Below are positions 1 to 12,190 of a DNA stretch of 64,000 nt, piece after piece (positions within the stretch are counted from its first letter, which is position 1; every line of letters begins with the position of its first letter). A program made the position numbers and the translations under genes. This DNA comes from Hepsetus odoe. Lineage: Eukaryota > Chordata > Actinopteri > Characiformes > Hepsetidae. The stretch spans positions 15,780,747-15,844,746 of the forward strand of contig CM029384.1 of NCBI GenBank assembly GCA_017165825.1. The letters run 5' to 3'. The notes under the pieces are model-generated. The model was given only the letters and a program-made list of their open reading frames with translations. It was not told where the DNA came from and ran no database searches.

Positions 1-3000
1 CACTAAACAAAAAAAAAAGCTCCCGTCATTTTAAGGCTGCAGACTCCAATGGCATTTTCATCTGCCATAATTGCCCCTCATTACTGAACTCCCAAATCCA
101 AAACGTTTTCGTGTCTTCTTTCATAACGGCGCTTCAGGAGCCTCCCCCCAAAAACACACAGGGTTGAAAGTAAGGTTGACAAGCAGATGTCGTGTAAAAA
201 CAAAGGTCTATTAAGTTGCACAACGGCTGACACGAAATTGTGTGGGTGCATATGCATAAGATTTTCATAGGTGTTTGCCCATCTTTTTTTCCTCCCTAAC
301 GCTACATTTCTACTGAGACAATCAAAAGTAATTCAATCCCTCTTTCTTGAAAGCACCATATAGCCATAAGCTTGATGAGTCTGTGTCACCCCCTCACCCC
401 TCTCCTACAGCTTTGTAGGAAAGCAGGCCTGATTTAATGCACCTCCGGCACACAAAACATCAGGCTTGCTTCAGTGTACTCGTTGTTGTTATCTATTGCT
501 AACGCACCCTCATTTGCACTCTGCAAACTGATTGCTTGTTGCTCTATGTTCCTCACAGGAGGTGAACTAAGCACTGCAGTCAAGCACCCTTTGAACCTCT
601 GAACAGTTTCCCACTAGTGACCTATGCCACTTATTAAGAAACATCTCTCTCATTTGCCCGGAGCCAGCAGAGTTACATGTGCATTGCCCTAATTAAGCAT
701 AAGCCAAGATATACATTAGTCTAGAGGGCATCATAGCCATGACTACAAGTGCCCTCACTTTGCTGAAGCTTTTAATTAGTGATGGTTGGCAAACATAGCT
801 GCCATGGACTCTCACAAAGAAGCCTCCCCCTCCACCCACCTTTGGCCTTAAGAGTTTGCAGCTTCTCAGCTAACGATTAGCTCTTGAATCAGGCAACAAG
901 ATGCTATCTGCTAGCATAACCCCAGTCCTCTGCTGCAGCTACAGGCCATTATCCCTGCTGAAACTAGCAGTATATAAGCAATGTTTAGTAGGAGTGCATC
1001 CATTTGCAGTTACAGGTAGCGATAAAAGATAAATAGCACACTTCATATAGAAGAGCGCAGTGTGCATACGTAATTTTGTATAGATCGACCTTTTGTTCAA
1101 ATTTCTATCGCAGTGACTTTGCTAAATCAAACAGGAACATGATCCTATAATCTTACAGGTGTTGGTTTTTGTGTTATTTTAATGATGTCTGGAAAAAACT
1201 AAATTGATACTTCCTCACCAACATGCATCTTGATCTGTTCTGTCATCATTAAAACTGAGTTATCAAAACTAGTCATCATCTTGATGTGGCATCCTAACTG
1301 AAGTGTCCCATTCATGCACAACTACATACTTATCTAATAACTTGCCTTTTTTTATGAAGCAGCTTACAAATTCTAAGTGCTACGGCTAAGTGTTTTTTTA
1401 TTTATTTGTTTTTTATTTTCATGAATGTTCACCCATTTAAGTTACGGGCTGTTAAGTTGGGCTGACGAGAGCTTGCACATGCTTCCTCCACTACGCAATA
1501 TCATTGGACCGCACACTGTGCTGGGAGGTGATCACCAACTCCCAAAGTTAAGCCCCTGTGGTTTTTTGTTTGGTTGTTTGTTTGCTTTTTCTGGGTTATC
1601 CATCCCAGTGAGTGCTTTGTTTGTAAAGCTTGAAAAGAACCATGTGGCCATTCATAAGGGATTTGTAATATTTTGTCATTTGTAAAAAGTAGGACTGACG
1701 ACTATCATTGTCTCCTTAATTCATACACATAAATATAAAAAATATAAAATGCAATGCCAGAATGACACCTGTTTGTTATTGGTTGCTGTTACTGGAGCCT
1801 AACTGGAAGCAGCAGTTTTATCTGTCTGCCTCCTTTTCCAGTCTCGCTGCTGTGAGACAGATGAATCCGCCAAGCTGTGGACTGACAACTCAACTCATCC
1901 AGTTTCTGCGGGAAGTCCGCTTACTCCCAGCCTAAACAGCGGCTGCGAAATTACAGAAGACGAGCTGAAGCAATTACAGTCAAAAGGGCCTAAATATCAG
2001 AGGAAAGATACAGGAATAACAAGAAAGGAGGGATGAGTGTGCTCCTCCAGGCTAAAGACTAGATGCAGGAATCTATATGGCGAAATAATTATTACCAAGA
2101 GAACTGATGTTACCGTAATAATGGGCCGTTTGTTGCTTTCATGTGGTCCACCCACTGACAAAATAAGCCTAATCTTTCCCTCTGTGGCTGCTCCAAAGTC
2201 TTCACTCCCTATTCCCACACGATGAATGGATTCCAGTCAAATCGAGCATGCTGAAAGTGTGCAGACAATAAACAGTTTTCTGTCGCGCCCAAAGCAGCCA
2301 GCGTTGGGCTGCTCTCGCCTTTTCTCCACTCGTCGTCTAAATAGAGTTCATTTTGAATGGAGCGTTTCAAACATGGAGATTCTCGTTTTTATCGCAATGC
2401 TTTGCCACAAGCGAGAAACAAGGATGCAGATGCACTAGATGTGCAGCAGCACTTTTGCATAGCAGTTCTGTGGTGTTCCTGCCTAATCTAGACGACACAT
2501 TTTTTTTGTCGATTTTCATATATTTTTTTTATTAAATAAAATCAATTTTGTGGGACTGGTTTGCACCTGTTATCCAACAAGGAAGTCTGGAGTAACTCTT
2601 GTGTAAATAAGCAATATAGCAAAAGACAGTTCTCCGCCAGTGTTTATTTCCTCAATCCAGTGAATTTAAATGGGTGTTTGGGAGTAATTACATACAGGCC
2701 AGTTTACAAAATCCAGCGATTATAGCCTTTACCAAGTTCATCAGGTTCATCTGCCTAGTGGCTGCTTAGTTTACAATTCCAAATAAGTGAATAAGGAATT
2801 AATATTAATCTTCCAAGGCCGCCTCTTATGTTTTGTAAATGTATATTGTACTCATAGTTTCAAAATTCAGAACAATTAGCGAAATTCTGATGAAAGCACT
2901 ATTCCGTCTGTCTTTACAAATCATACAGACCGAGTACTACTGTAACCTGTAACTGCATTAATACATTAAGGATTAAGGCATTATTCTGTTGTTTTTGAGC

Positions 3001-4204
3001 AGGATGAAGCTGATGAACAGGCTTAGAAATATTGGTGACAATTCACAAGAAAATCATTCGTTTGGAATGTAGTATTGCAAAAGAGCTTGAACCAAATATC
3101 ATTTATTCATATTTTGCTTCTAATTAGTTTTTTTTTTTATTGCCTACTCTCCTTATTATGCCAGAGATTAGCTGTTTTGACAAGCATAAAATAGTATTTT
3201 TGCACCATCATGGTGATTCCCTAGCGATACATATACAGAAAGGAGGGGTGGCTCAAGACTTTTGCACAACATATTATGGCCAGAGGAAATTTGATCCATT
3301 GATCTTCATGTAGAAAAAATATCATTTGAGCAATCGTTTAATTTTTTGATATTGAGTGTTGTTCATAATGGTTATTGCACAATTATTATTCTTGAGCTGT
3401 TATATCAGCGTAAATATTCTGAACAAAGTAGCCATCCGTTAATCACAGTTGTGTTAATGCAAATGAATCAACAAAGATTGTACAATGGAGACAAGACTGC
3501 AGGCGGGTCTGCTGGGAGTACATGTAAAGCTCCATTTTGTCTGCGATTTGTAAACCCAAGTGTTTTTTTTTTTTTTTTTAACGTTTACCTGTCAGAACGC
3601 CTCCGACACTAACACGCGTTAGCATAACTGTCAAGTCTAATCTTCCATCTCACATTCACAGCACACTTACAGCGCCCATGCATGTATTACAGAGATGGGA
3701 GTTTATGTGAGGTTTTGGATTCCGATCTTTTAAATAAGAGAAACAGATTAGAAGCTCAAAGCCACAGCTAGTCTAATTGATCCTTTGTGATCATAACTGT
3801 CAGGACCTCATCTTCAATTTCACATGCATGCACTATAGAGATTATGTAATGCTTACGATTCTTTCACTCATTCTCTTAACCACTTATTCTGAGTAGGGTC
3901 ACTGGTGGTGCTGGAGCCTATCCTGCCAAACTTAGGGTGATGGGTGAAGAAGCAGCCTGGACAGGTCGCCACTCCATCGCAGGGCAGACACAGACAAGCA
4001 CACTTGCACACACCCACACAGTCATATCTAGGGGACAGTTTAGCATCTCCAGTTCACCCGACAAGATTGTCTTTGGACTTTAGGAGGAAACTGCATAGAA
4101 ATCCCATGCCCGCACAAGGAGAACATACAAGCTCTACACTTTAGCTTTAAGAGATTAAATAACGTATGCGTTTCTTGTGTATGTGCATGTGTGTGTATTT
4201 CCAG
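1..4204 (+). other. CEP112: CEP112 intron (3' part) or upstream flank
   Basis: No exon that I recognise lies here. By inference it is the downstream part of a CEP112 intron, because the first recognised exon begins at 4205 with an acceptor. The sequence is mostly AT-rich unique DNA. It contains a decayed SINE-like repeat near 3868-4139, a stop-free stretch behind an acceptor-like tract at 1842-2036, and an AT-rich block at 2070-2200 with TAATTATTA-type sites. Many short poly-T runs are present. Nothing else is supported. Confidence 0.55.
3868..4139 (-). repeat. Decayed SINE-like interspersed repeat, family A
   Basis: The text includes the 'ATCGCAGGGCAGACACAGAC' stretch, 'GGACAGTTTAGCATCTCCAG' and 'GTCTTTGGACTTTAGGAGGA', all hallmarks of a repeat very common in fish genomes. 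It is the reverse orientation of the copy at 60468-60760, which carries a tRNA-like B box. Simple CA-rich sequence lies in the middle. It sits directly upstream of the first CEP112 exon in the window. Boundaries are approximate. Confidence 0.75.
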
Positions 4205-4354
4205 GCGGTAGCCGAACTGCAAACAGCCTTAAGCTTGGTGAAGGAGGACAGCAAGAAGACCCAGCAGGCTCTGGAGCGCCAGCTACAAGAAGCACACACA
4301 CAGTGGGATGAGGAGAGAAGACAGCTCAGCTTCCAAGCTGACCGAACCAGCAAG
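4205..4354 (+). CDS. CEP112: CEP112 coding exon (first in window)
   Basis: A 150-bp phase 0-0 exon, bounded by acceptor TATTTCCAG and donor AAG|GTGAAG, encodes 50 residues beginning AVAELQTALSLVKEDSKK. The peptide is Lys/Glu/Gln/Arg-rich with heptad-like Leu spacing and no Pro, as expected of a coiled coil. CEP112 (CCDC46) is a long coiled-coil centrosomal protein. This exon alone would not identify the gene; the assignment rests on the following exons, whose frame it shares, and on the AXIN2 neighbour. The 5' part of the gene is outside the window. Confidence 0.8.
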
Positions 4355-4439
4355 GTGAAGACTATACACACAACATGGCACGGCATTAAAACCATGTGCT
4401 TAGTATTCTGTAGGTTCTCATCATACCACCAAAACAAAG

Positions 4440-4930
4440 GTGACCCACTGAGGCATGGACTTCACTAGGCCTTTAGAGGTCCTTGTGTGTTTTTGTTTTT
4501 TTGTTGGTTTGAAACGGGCCTCCAGCCCATAGATGAGATTGAGATCTGAGGAATTTTAAACCCAAATCATGATGCCTCGACCCAAAACACTTTGTCATGT
4601 TGCTCAAACCATTCTGTACAGTTTTGCAGCGTGGCAGGACGGATTGTCCTGTTGAAAGAGGCCATTAGAGCAAACACAGTTGCCATGAAGCAGTGCACTA
4701 ATCTGGTTCAAGATTTAGTGGTAAATGCCAAGGTTTCATCCACATGAATCTCACAATCCAAGGTTTGCCACCAGAACACTGCACAGAGGATCACACTGCT
4801 TCTGCCAGCTAACCTTCTTTTAGAAGGCCATCCTGCTATCATCTCTTTCCCAGATAAGCGATTCCCTCACACCCAACCCACCCACATGATGTAAAAGAAA
4901 ACATGCTTCTTTCATTTTCAAAAATCAGAA
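4440..4930 (-). mobile_element. Tc1-like DNA transposon relic, family 1
   Basis: The text matches, from memory, the reverse complement of a fish Tc1-like transposase gene: blocks such as 'AGGCATGGACTTCACTAG', 'TTGTCCTGTTGAAAGAGGCC' and 'GATGTAAAAGAAAACATGCT' are in the same order. Transposase would read on the minus strand, but frameshifts and deletions interrupt it, so it is a dead copy. Other relics of this family lie at 10335-10800, 10793-11060 and about 53660-53893. Confidence 0.75.
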
Positions 4931-5207
4931 TCTTGTCCTCCTTCTTTCTTCACCACAAAAGGCACATTTTTCTATCTCGGCTAATAGAAGGGAACAGGGG
5001 TGGTTTATGTTCCATCTCTTAAAAAGCGGTGCCTGCTACAGGTTTAGAATTTTATAGGAAATATATACCTCTGCTCACTTTAGGGGGTCAATGGGGTTAA
5101 AGACAGGTCAGAGTAGTGTGTCGTGTTTAAGATGGGCTTGATTTGGTCCCCCAAGGAATGCAAGAGTAGAGTCTTTGTAACATTGTAATAATGAATGAAG
5201 AATTAGG

Positions 5208-5213
<6 letters not shown>

Positions 5214-5241
<28 letters not shown>
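5214..5241. repeat. (TA)n microsatellite
   Basis: An uninterrupted run of about 14 TA units, followed by AAATAAATA and short TG repeats. Confidence 0.95.
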
Positions 5242-5248
<7 letters not shown>

Positions 5249-5403
5249 TAAATAAATGTGTGTGTGTATGTGTCACACATGCATATTGTAATATACAGTA
5301 ACAGAAAAAAACTCTTGCGATATTGTATTAAAACATTGGTTTAATTTGATTTGGCACGGTATTATTTCAAACCGGTCGAAAAAACATGCTGCTTAGCTAG
5401 CGT

Positions 5404-5615
5404 CTACCGGGGGTAGGATTACAAAGCCACTCTCCAGTTTCACAGTGAAAGACCAACTACATGGGTTGATCTTGGTACCATTCCCATCATTGCTCCCCGG
5501 GTGCTTTAAATAGCTGCCCACAACCATGCCGCATGGTTGTGTATGGGTTAACCGCAGAGGTTGCGTTTCATTGTGTCTCACTGTGTGCTGTGTTTCACAA
5601 TGACAAGTATTCACT
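5404..5615 (+). repeat. SINE-like repeat, family B (5' truncated)
   Basis: It shares order and wording with the copy at 7713-7950: a TACC motif followed by CATCATTGCTCCCCGGG, then TGTATGGGTTAACCGCAGAG, then TGTGTGCTGTGTTTCACAAT. The tRNA-like head is missing or degenerate, so this is a truncated old copy. Confidence 0.75.
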
Positions 5616-6509
5616 TTATCAGTCTGGACAAACAATGCAGTCTGGAAATAATACAAGGCTGAAAAACAATGACTTAATGCACAGGATCCACTGGAAGGCC
5701 ATAACAAGAGGTGCATAATTAATCCTCCTGAACAGTGGCGTACTCCTCAAGCAAAATATGTTTTAAGATACGATTAATCTTCAACACATCCAGCCATTTA
5801 ACTCTGATGTTAATAGAAGTTTACTAGATATTTTGGTGTCGACCTGATAGGGGTTAATGTTTTCTGACTCACACTAATGAGTGGAACCCAGGGGTCAGAT
5901 TTACTATGCTTTATGTTTGATCCACACGGACTAAAGGCTGCAGGTCTGAAAGCACCCTAATATTGCCATCAAATGACATAATTCTCACTCTCATTGGGCC
6001 GTGAGGCATTTTCTAAGCACTGTTGTCCCAGAAAGCAGGGCCACTATTTCTGCTGTGTATTTCACTCATCTCTTTAACATTCTCCTCCTTGTGCCCTTGC
6101 ATTCATTGTCTTTTTGGAATATTTATGGGTGGAGATCCCTGTGGTCTCATTGCAAGCGAGCTGTGTGTTATCATAGCTCACTAAAGCTCTCCTCCTCCCT
6201 TATTAAGCAAGCACGTTCGCTGGGAGCCCGCAGCCAATCCGTGCACACACACTCAAACTCAACCTCGCAGCCTGCCTCATATTAAAAGTCTAATGGAGTC
6301 CAACCAGCATGCTTCGGCTCTCCCTTGACCAGAGTGCGCTTTCCAATTACTGTAGAGTACACTCGACTATGTGTGTGTGATTTGATTGCACAAACCATTC
6401 AGTGTCCTCATTATTGAGAGCCTGCATGTTAACCGCTCAGCTAATGAGGCTCCAATTAATCACTGACTTGTTGATTACAGCCCAGGCGCAGCAGAAATGC
6501 CACTGATAA

Positions 6510-6532
6510 GCGTGTGTGTGTGTGTGTGTGTA
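6510..6532. repeat. (TG)n microsatellite
   Basis: A short pure GT run within a longer TG-rich stretch that ends near 6575. Confidence 0.9.
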
Positions 6533-7306
6533 CGTGCATGAGTGTGTGCACATGTGAATGTGTGTGAATGCGTGTGCTTGAGCAAGAAGGAAACAGGGGA
6601 ACTGTGTCACCCAGTTTGTGTTTGGACAGTCGCAGGCTGACATTGTTTCCAGACTGCTCACTTCAAAGCCGGATTACGAAAGCCAAAGGGGTTGAAGGAG
6701 AGGAAAAAAAAAAAAGTGAAGGGGAATATAAAACAACAACATCAAAGTACAGCACATTTGACTGCAATAATCCCAAAACATTTGTTGTCAGAGCACTGAC
6801 TCATATCAGATGTCCCCCCCCCCCTTTTTTTTTTTGTAGATTAAATCCGCGTTTGTTTTTGAAGTTCCCTAAAGTCTTTGCTCTGCCCCAAATCTCCAGA
6901 AAAGGGACCTAAAGCTCTTCTCTTTGCCTTAATTGCCCACACTGGCAACAAAGCCTCTTAAGACAAAAAATGACACCTTCAAATCGCACACCCCACATAT
7001 TTGTGTTTTTCTTTGCCCAGTTTTGTTTAAAGAGGGTGTATGTAACTACAGAGCTACCTCATTTATATCACTGTTTTACATTTCTCTTTTTTTAAGACAG
7101 GATTTTTTTTTTTTTTACTTTGCTTGAGTTAAAGCTGGTCATGCTTAAAGTGGTGCTTCGAAGCATGTTTGTGTATTCTCCCGTCACCACAAAATAATGA
7201 AGCAACTCAGACATACTTGGTGTTTGGTTCTGTAGATTTGCACACTAGCCACAAGGCTAAAGTTGTTAAGAAGTATTGGAAAGTTCTGCCCACTTTTTGG
7301 TATATT

Positions 7307-7550
7307 AGTGAAAGTGACTACTCTTGTCATTGTGAGAACACACAGCACGGCACAGCACACAGTGAACCGCAGCGAAATTGGACTTCTGCATTTATCCCAT
7401 GCACAACACACACCGTGTGGCAGTGGGCAGCTATGAAAGCACCCAAGGAGCAGTGACGGGGATGGTACCTTGCTCAAGGGTACCTCAGGGCAACCTACTG
7501 GTAAGGGGTTTGAACCCACAATCTTCCGACTCCCTAACCATGAGACCATA
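7307..7550 (-). repeat. SINE-like repeat, family B
   Basis: It begins GTGAAAGTGAC, contains 'CAGTGAACCGCAGCGAAATT' and 'TTGCTCAAGGGTACCTCAGG', and ends near CCCTAACCATGAGACC. This is the inverted orientation of the copy at 7713-7950, and the two lie about 160 bp apart as an inverted pair. Confidence 0.85.
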
Positions 7551-7712
7551 CTCACACACTCAAACCATCTGAACAATATCAAATATGCTCCCTGATGTCA
7601 TCAAGCCTACTCAAGATATTTAACAACCGGTCATGATTTCAGATGATAATGTAGGCGCACTGTTTGGAGAAATTCATGGTAATAAGCATCTATAGGCATG
7701 TATATCTTACTT

Positions 7713-7950
7713 GGGGCAGCAGTGGCCTAGTCTTGAGGCACTAGTTCCCAGGATCGGAAAGGTCATGGGTTCGAGGCCCAGACCAGTAGGTTGAAAAGGA
7801 TCCCATCCCCATCACTGCTCGCAGGGCGCTGGATGTATGGTTGCCCCCCTGCTGCACCTGGTGTATGGGTATAATGCACAGAATTCATGTCGTGGTTCAT
7901 TGTGTGCTGTGTCATGGGCTCACAATGACACAATGTTGTTACTTCCACTT
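7713..7950 (+). repeat. tRNA-derived SINE-like repeat, family B
   Basis: The head GGGGCAGCAGTGGCCTAG is followed about 40 bp later by GGTTCGAGGCC (7768-7778), a match to the RNA polymerase III B box GGTTCGANNCC. This points to a tRNA-derived SINE head. The body runs to 'GGCTCACAATGACACAATG'. It is the most complete head region of the family in this window. Confidence 0.8.
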
Positions 7951-10334
7951 CATAGCTGTAGTTCATCAATGAACTTTGGATTACGTGCTCTCTGACAGAA
8001 CCTTGCTGGAGACTGCTTTGGCCACAAAGATCCTAAGGTAGCTAACAATGTGAGAAAGCAAAGTCTTAAAATGTTTTCACGGCTATGAAACGACAACAAA
8101 CTGTCAATGGGATGATAAACAACAGTCAAATTCTGACAACAGGAAAAGTCCAACTGATGCAGGAGCTGACTAGGAATGCAGCAGGGCTTAGTGTTACCAT
8201 ATTTTACCATGTTTAATTTAATTACATATCGTGATGAAAGTGAAAGCAATCTGATGTAACAGATTGTAGCTATAATATTAATGTAGGACAGTATAAAATG
8301 TTTTATTCAACTCTCCATTGCATTGAAATTGGAAGGTAAACTAATGTAAGGGACGTTTTCAGACTTTTTGATAACAGCCTGATGTTATAATTTAGCTATT
8401 ACATGTTTTGTCTAGTATACACAGATTGGACAAATGGCGTGCAATTGATTGCGATTTAGTAAAACTAGACTTAAACTCTGTTACACAGCCATAGAATTTG
8501 GGCAAGATATGGTTGGAATGATCTGATACTGAGTGATGTGATTAACTTATAATTGTTTGGATCAAGTTATACACACACACACACTCCTCAGCATTCATCT
8601 TCAGTGTGCAGAGACGGAGTGTTTGGACTGGCCGACTGGCATGCCTTATTTGCATTCTTGGCTTTGTCCTGCTTTGTATAAGTGAGAGGAATCAATAGCT
8701 CAATGCAAACGGTGGCAGGAATCCACAATGACTGGCCCAGCAACTTGGCCAGCGAGTTCCACTGTTGGGCCTGTCGGTTTGCCGCGATGTAACAAGTGAA
8801 GACACAGGCCACGCCGCAGTGCTCTCACAATGCAGGATCTCATGAGAAGTGATTAAGAGCTTTCAATCTCTCCTCCCTAATGTTTGCATGCCCGCCTGCC
8901 TGTTTTCTGTCTGTTTTTCTTTCTTCTTTCTCCTTTGCTGGATTAGCAGGCTTACCCATCTCACTCACATGCTCTGGGGAAAAAAAAAACACATCTGTCA
9001 TCAGCAATAATTGTCCCTCGCAATCTGTGCCTCTCTCTAAAACTGAAAAGGCTAAACCTACAACAAGTCCAAGTCTCTGTCTTTCTCACTCTCCTTTTAG
9101 CTACATGATTGACATCAGCATGTGCTGTATCGTTTGTGTTTGTGGCTACAGCTCTGGCTGTCCTCCCTTGATTGCTATTTGTGATCAAAGTGAGGCTGCC
9201 TCCGCTCCAGGAACACCCCTGGTGCAGTTGTGCTCTTGTACACACACAACGAGATAAAAAAGAACGAGTGTGGTGGTCAGAGGAAGTTTCCGCCACAGGT
9301 TTCAACGCCCACCTAATACCCCTTCATACACACACACACACACAGTCTATTCAAGTCTCCCTACTAGTGTGCGTTCACTGCTGCACCACTTTTGTTTTGG
9401 CACAGGGCTCAACTGAGGTTTTTTGCTTAAGCTGAAGGTTCTGAAGTCTGCCTGCTTGGCTCCATTTGCAGTTTATTGCATCTTTGTGCAGTGTTACTTG
9501 GGAATGGTGTGATGAATGAAAGAGGGAGGGAAAACAGTTGAGGGGACATGTTGACTATATCTTTATTTTCTTTTACCATCGGCTGATTTTAATATATAGT
9601 AACAGCATAGTATTTCATAATAAGTATCTGCATGTATTTGTGTCTGTCTTTAAAAATGTTTATTTTTGTGCTTCAGCAATATATTTGGCAGAATTTTAGG
9701 GGGTTCCAGGATGGTGCCATGCTCAGTCTAGCTAAACAGTAGCAATGGAAGAATGTTGTCGGATCTGATGGTTATAATTGGTAGTGGATGATATGAAAGA
9801 TGATTTTATTAATGGATCACTATTTGCTACAAATAATTGTTATAATTGATGAATTTGTTTTAGAATTAATAATATTTATAAAACAAGACACATTTACAAG
9901 ACAAATTATTTTTGGCTGACTTTAAATATATGCATTGTATACCCCAGATATTTATTAGCATTTTAACTAAAGCGTTATCGTGTCATTTAATTTTCTAAAA
10001 CAAATGTGAAAAATGCTCATCACGCTCACTCAAGTGATACAATAACGTGGTAGAGACTTTCTACTGTTTTTTCTTTTCTTCAAAAGCCATCTCTAATTGC
10101 TCAGAAATGTCTAAGCTATGCCTGCCTGCCTGGCCTGAGAGACTGGCTGGTAAATAAACCAAGATGCCCCACCCTTGACTTCTTTGATCCACCGCCATGC
10201 TTTCCCTCCAAACCAGCTTTTCTCCTTCTCATCACCTTCACAATTTAGGCTTCTGCCATCACTTCAGCCACCCGTATTATAACACTGGCATCTTCAGATC
10301 CACCTGCACAGTCAGAGACGTTCCATATTAGCTG

Positions 10335-10800
10335 ATTAAAAAGCAAAGCATACACCAATCAGCTATAAAACAGCTCTGACCCATCAAGGCACCAAGACTT
10401 TAGTAGCAGATCTATCAAAGGAATGTCCATGAATCAGAATGCATATACTCAATCCTATGGAGATCTGTGGTATTCAGCTTCCATTTCTGAACAGCTTTTG
10501 CAATACATTGCCTAATGAAAGAACTTACTGCCATGATTGTGGTGGTGTACTTAAACGTCACACTGCCTCCTCTAGCTTGTCTTCTCTTCCCGAAGGCTAT
10601 CCTGGTGTCATCTCTTCCCCGGGTACGCAATGCATGCACACACAGCTGTAGACATGTTGTAAAGGAAAGCCTGATTCATCAGACCAGGGCAACATTCTTA
10701 CACTGTTCTTTGTTCTGTTCTTACACATATTCCAGTTTTCCTGCCCACATACCCATTGCAGGTGCTGTCATTGATCAGTTCTTTATCCTTGAATATATAC
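10335..10800 (-). mobile_element. Tc1-like DNA transposon relic, family 1
   Basis: The left end reads CACCAATCAGCTATAAAACAG and the right end ATATACCGATCAGCCA, resembling inverted ends. Between them, minus-strand frames give fragments like GKRRQARGGSVT, similar to the middle of Tc1-like transposases, and TGATTCATCAGACCAGGGCA is a typical block of this family. Internal deletions and stops make it non-functional. Confidence 0.75.
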
Positions 10801-11060
10801 CGATCAGCCACAATTAAAAAACCGTGACCGTAACATTTATCTCATTGCAGTGACGCATGAAAAAGGATAAGATATATTTGGCACTAAGTGAACAGTCAGT
10901 TCTTGAAAATGAAAGCCGCAAAATGGGCAAGCACAAGGATTTCTGAGCGACTGTGACAATGGCCAGAATGTAAACCGTCAACCACGAGGACAGAGCATCT
11001 CCAAATTGGCCTTGTCCTTGTGCGTGCCTGGTGAAATGATGGCACCAGGATTCTCTTAAG
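10793..11060 (+). mobile_element. Tc1-like relic, family 1, opposite orientation
   Basis: It starts TATATACCGATCAGCCACAA. It then carries the beginning of the transposase gene: a plus-strand start at ATGGGCAAGCACAAGGATTT gives MGKHKDF and then a stop, followed by residues resembling the N-terminal DNA-binding region (TMARM). It directly abuts the inverted copy at 10335-10800, sharing the GATCAGCCA end, so the pair is head to head. Confidence 0.65.
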
Positions 11061-12151
11061 GCAAGTCAGAGTGATGGTGTGTCTTTAAGTGTATGTGTGT
11101 CGGGATTATTCATTTTTTTTTTGTGAGTTATACATAGATATTTTTTGTGCTTCTATTCTGGATACCAAGATATCAAAGGTGCTCTTTTTTCAACAATGTC
11201 TTTTTTTTTTTTTTTTTTTGCATGAAGAAACGGGAAGGTACGAAGAAGAATCAAGAAACTTCAAAAAGAAAAGATCATTGTGATTTCTGTATACTCGATG
11301 CATTTCGCCATAGTTTGATATTACTGTTATTTAATTATTAAGAATTGTTTCAAATGGACAAAACATTGGTTAGAATATTCTAAGCCTATGTGTTTTCAGA
11401 CTTTTGACTGGTATTGTATTTGGGAGTCAGCCTACTGCAGCTATAGTAATATGATAGCGGATGCCATTTTGCCTTTAGGAAATATTCAGCCTGCATATTG
11501 CTTTATGTGTCACACAGACTTGGCACACCCTCATTCAACCCACTGTTTAATGATGCTTCAGCTTTTAAACTCAGGGCAGTTGAACTGGGGTAACGAGCTA
11601 CAAAAGTGTTTAGATAAAGTGGTCCTTGATGGTTCAAGTGAAAGTCTGCTGATAAATCGCGTTCAGATGCATTCTTTTAACCCCCAACCTCTTTTGCTCT
11701 CCAAAGTAGAGTTCTTTAGTTTTCGAGCTACATAATTAGTGTAACTAAGTAATGGAAGGTTATACTGTATCACTTACCACTGGTCTGGTACTATTTATGC
11801 AACAATGACAGGCTCATATAACGGAATTCATTTAGAGGAAAGTTGTCTAAATTAGAAACCTGAGGTCCTTTCATGAGAAGGTATATAGGCAAACACGAAC
11901 ACTTAAGCACACACACACCATCTTCTACCTTTATTTTTCACACTGCCATTTCCCTTGTGGTGGAAACTTTTTTTTGAGCCCCTCTCTGTGTCTGTCTTTT
12001 TTAGACACACATTTCCCTCTTTATGAAACCTGCTCATATCCTCCTCCTCAGCCCTTTGTAAACTATGACTCATAAGGAGTCTTAGAAGTCTGATGTGTCC
12101 CACACATCTGCTCAGTCGGGTGGCAGCTCAGGGGGGCTTTAGCTCTGCTCT

Positions 12152-12154
<3 letters not shown>

Positions 12155-12186
<32 letters not shown>
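12155..12186. repeat. Poly-T tract (about 32 T)
   Basis: Homopolymer of about 32 T. Length in an assembly at such runs is unreliable. Confidence 0.95.

Positions 12187-12190
<4 letters not shown>

Noticed and set aside
1485..1565. Possible 5S rRNA-like fragment (GTGATCACCAACTCCCAAAG region)
   Set aside because: It lacks the internal control-region wording of 5S genes; resemblance is superficial.
7760..7785. tRNA gene suggested by GGTTCGAGGCC
   Set aside because: No cloverleaf can be formed around it; it is the B box of a SINE. The same applies to 60514-60524.
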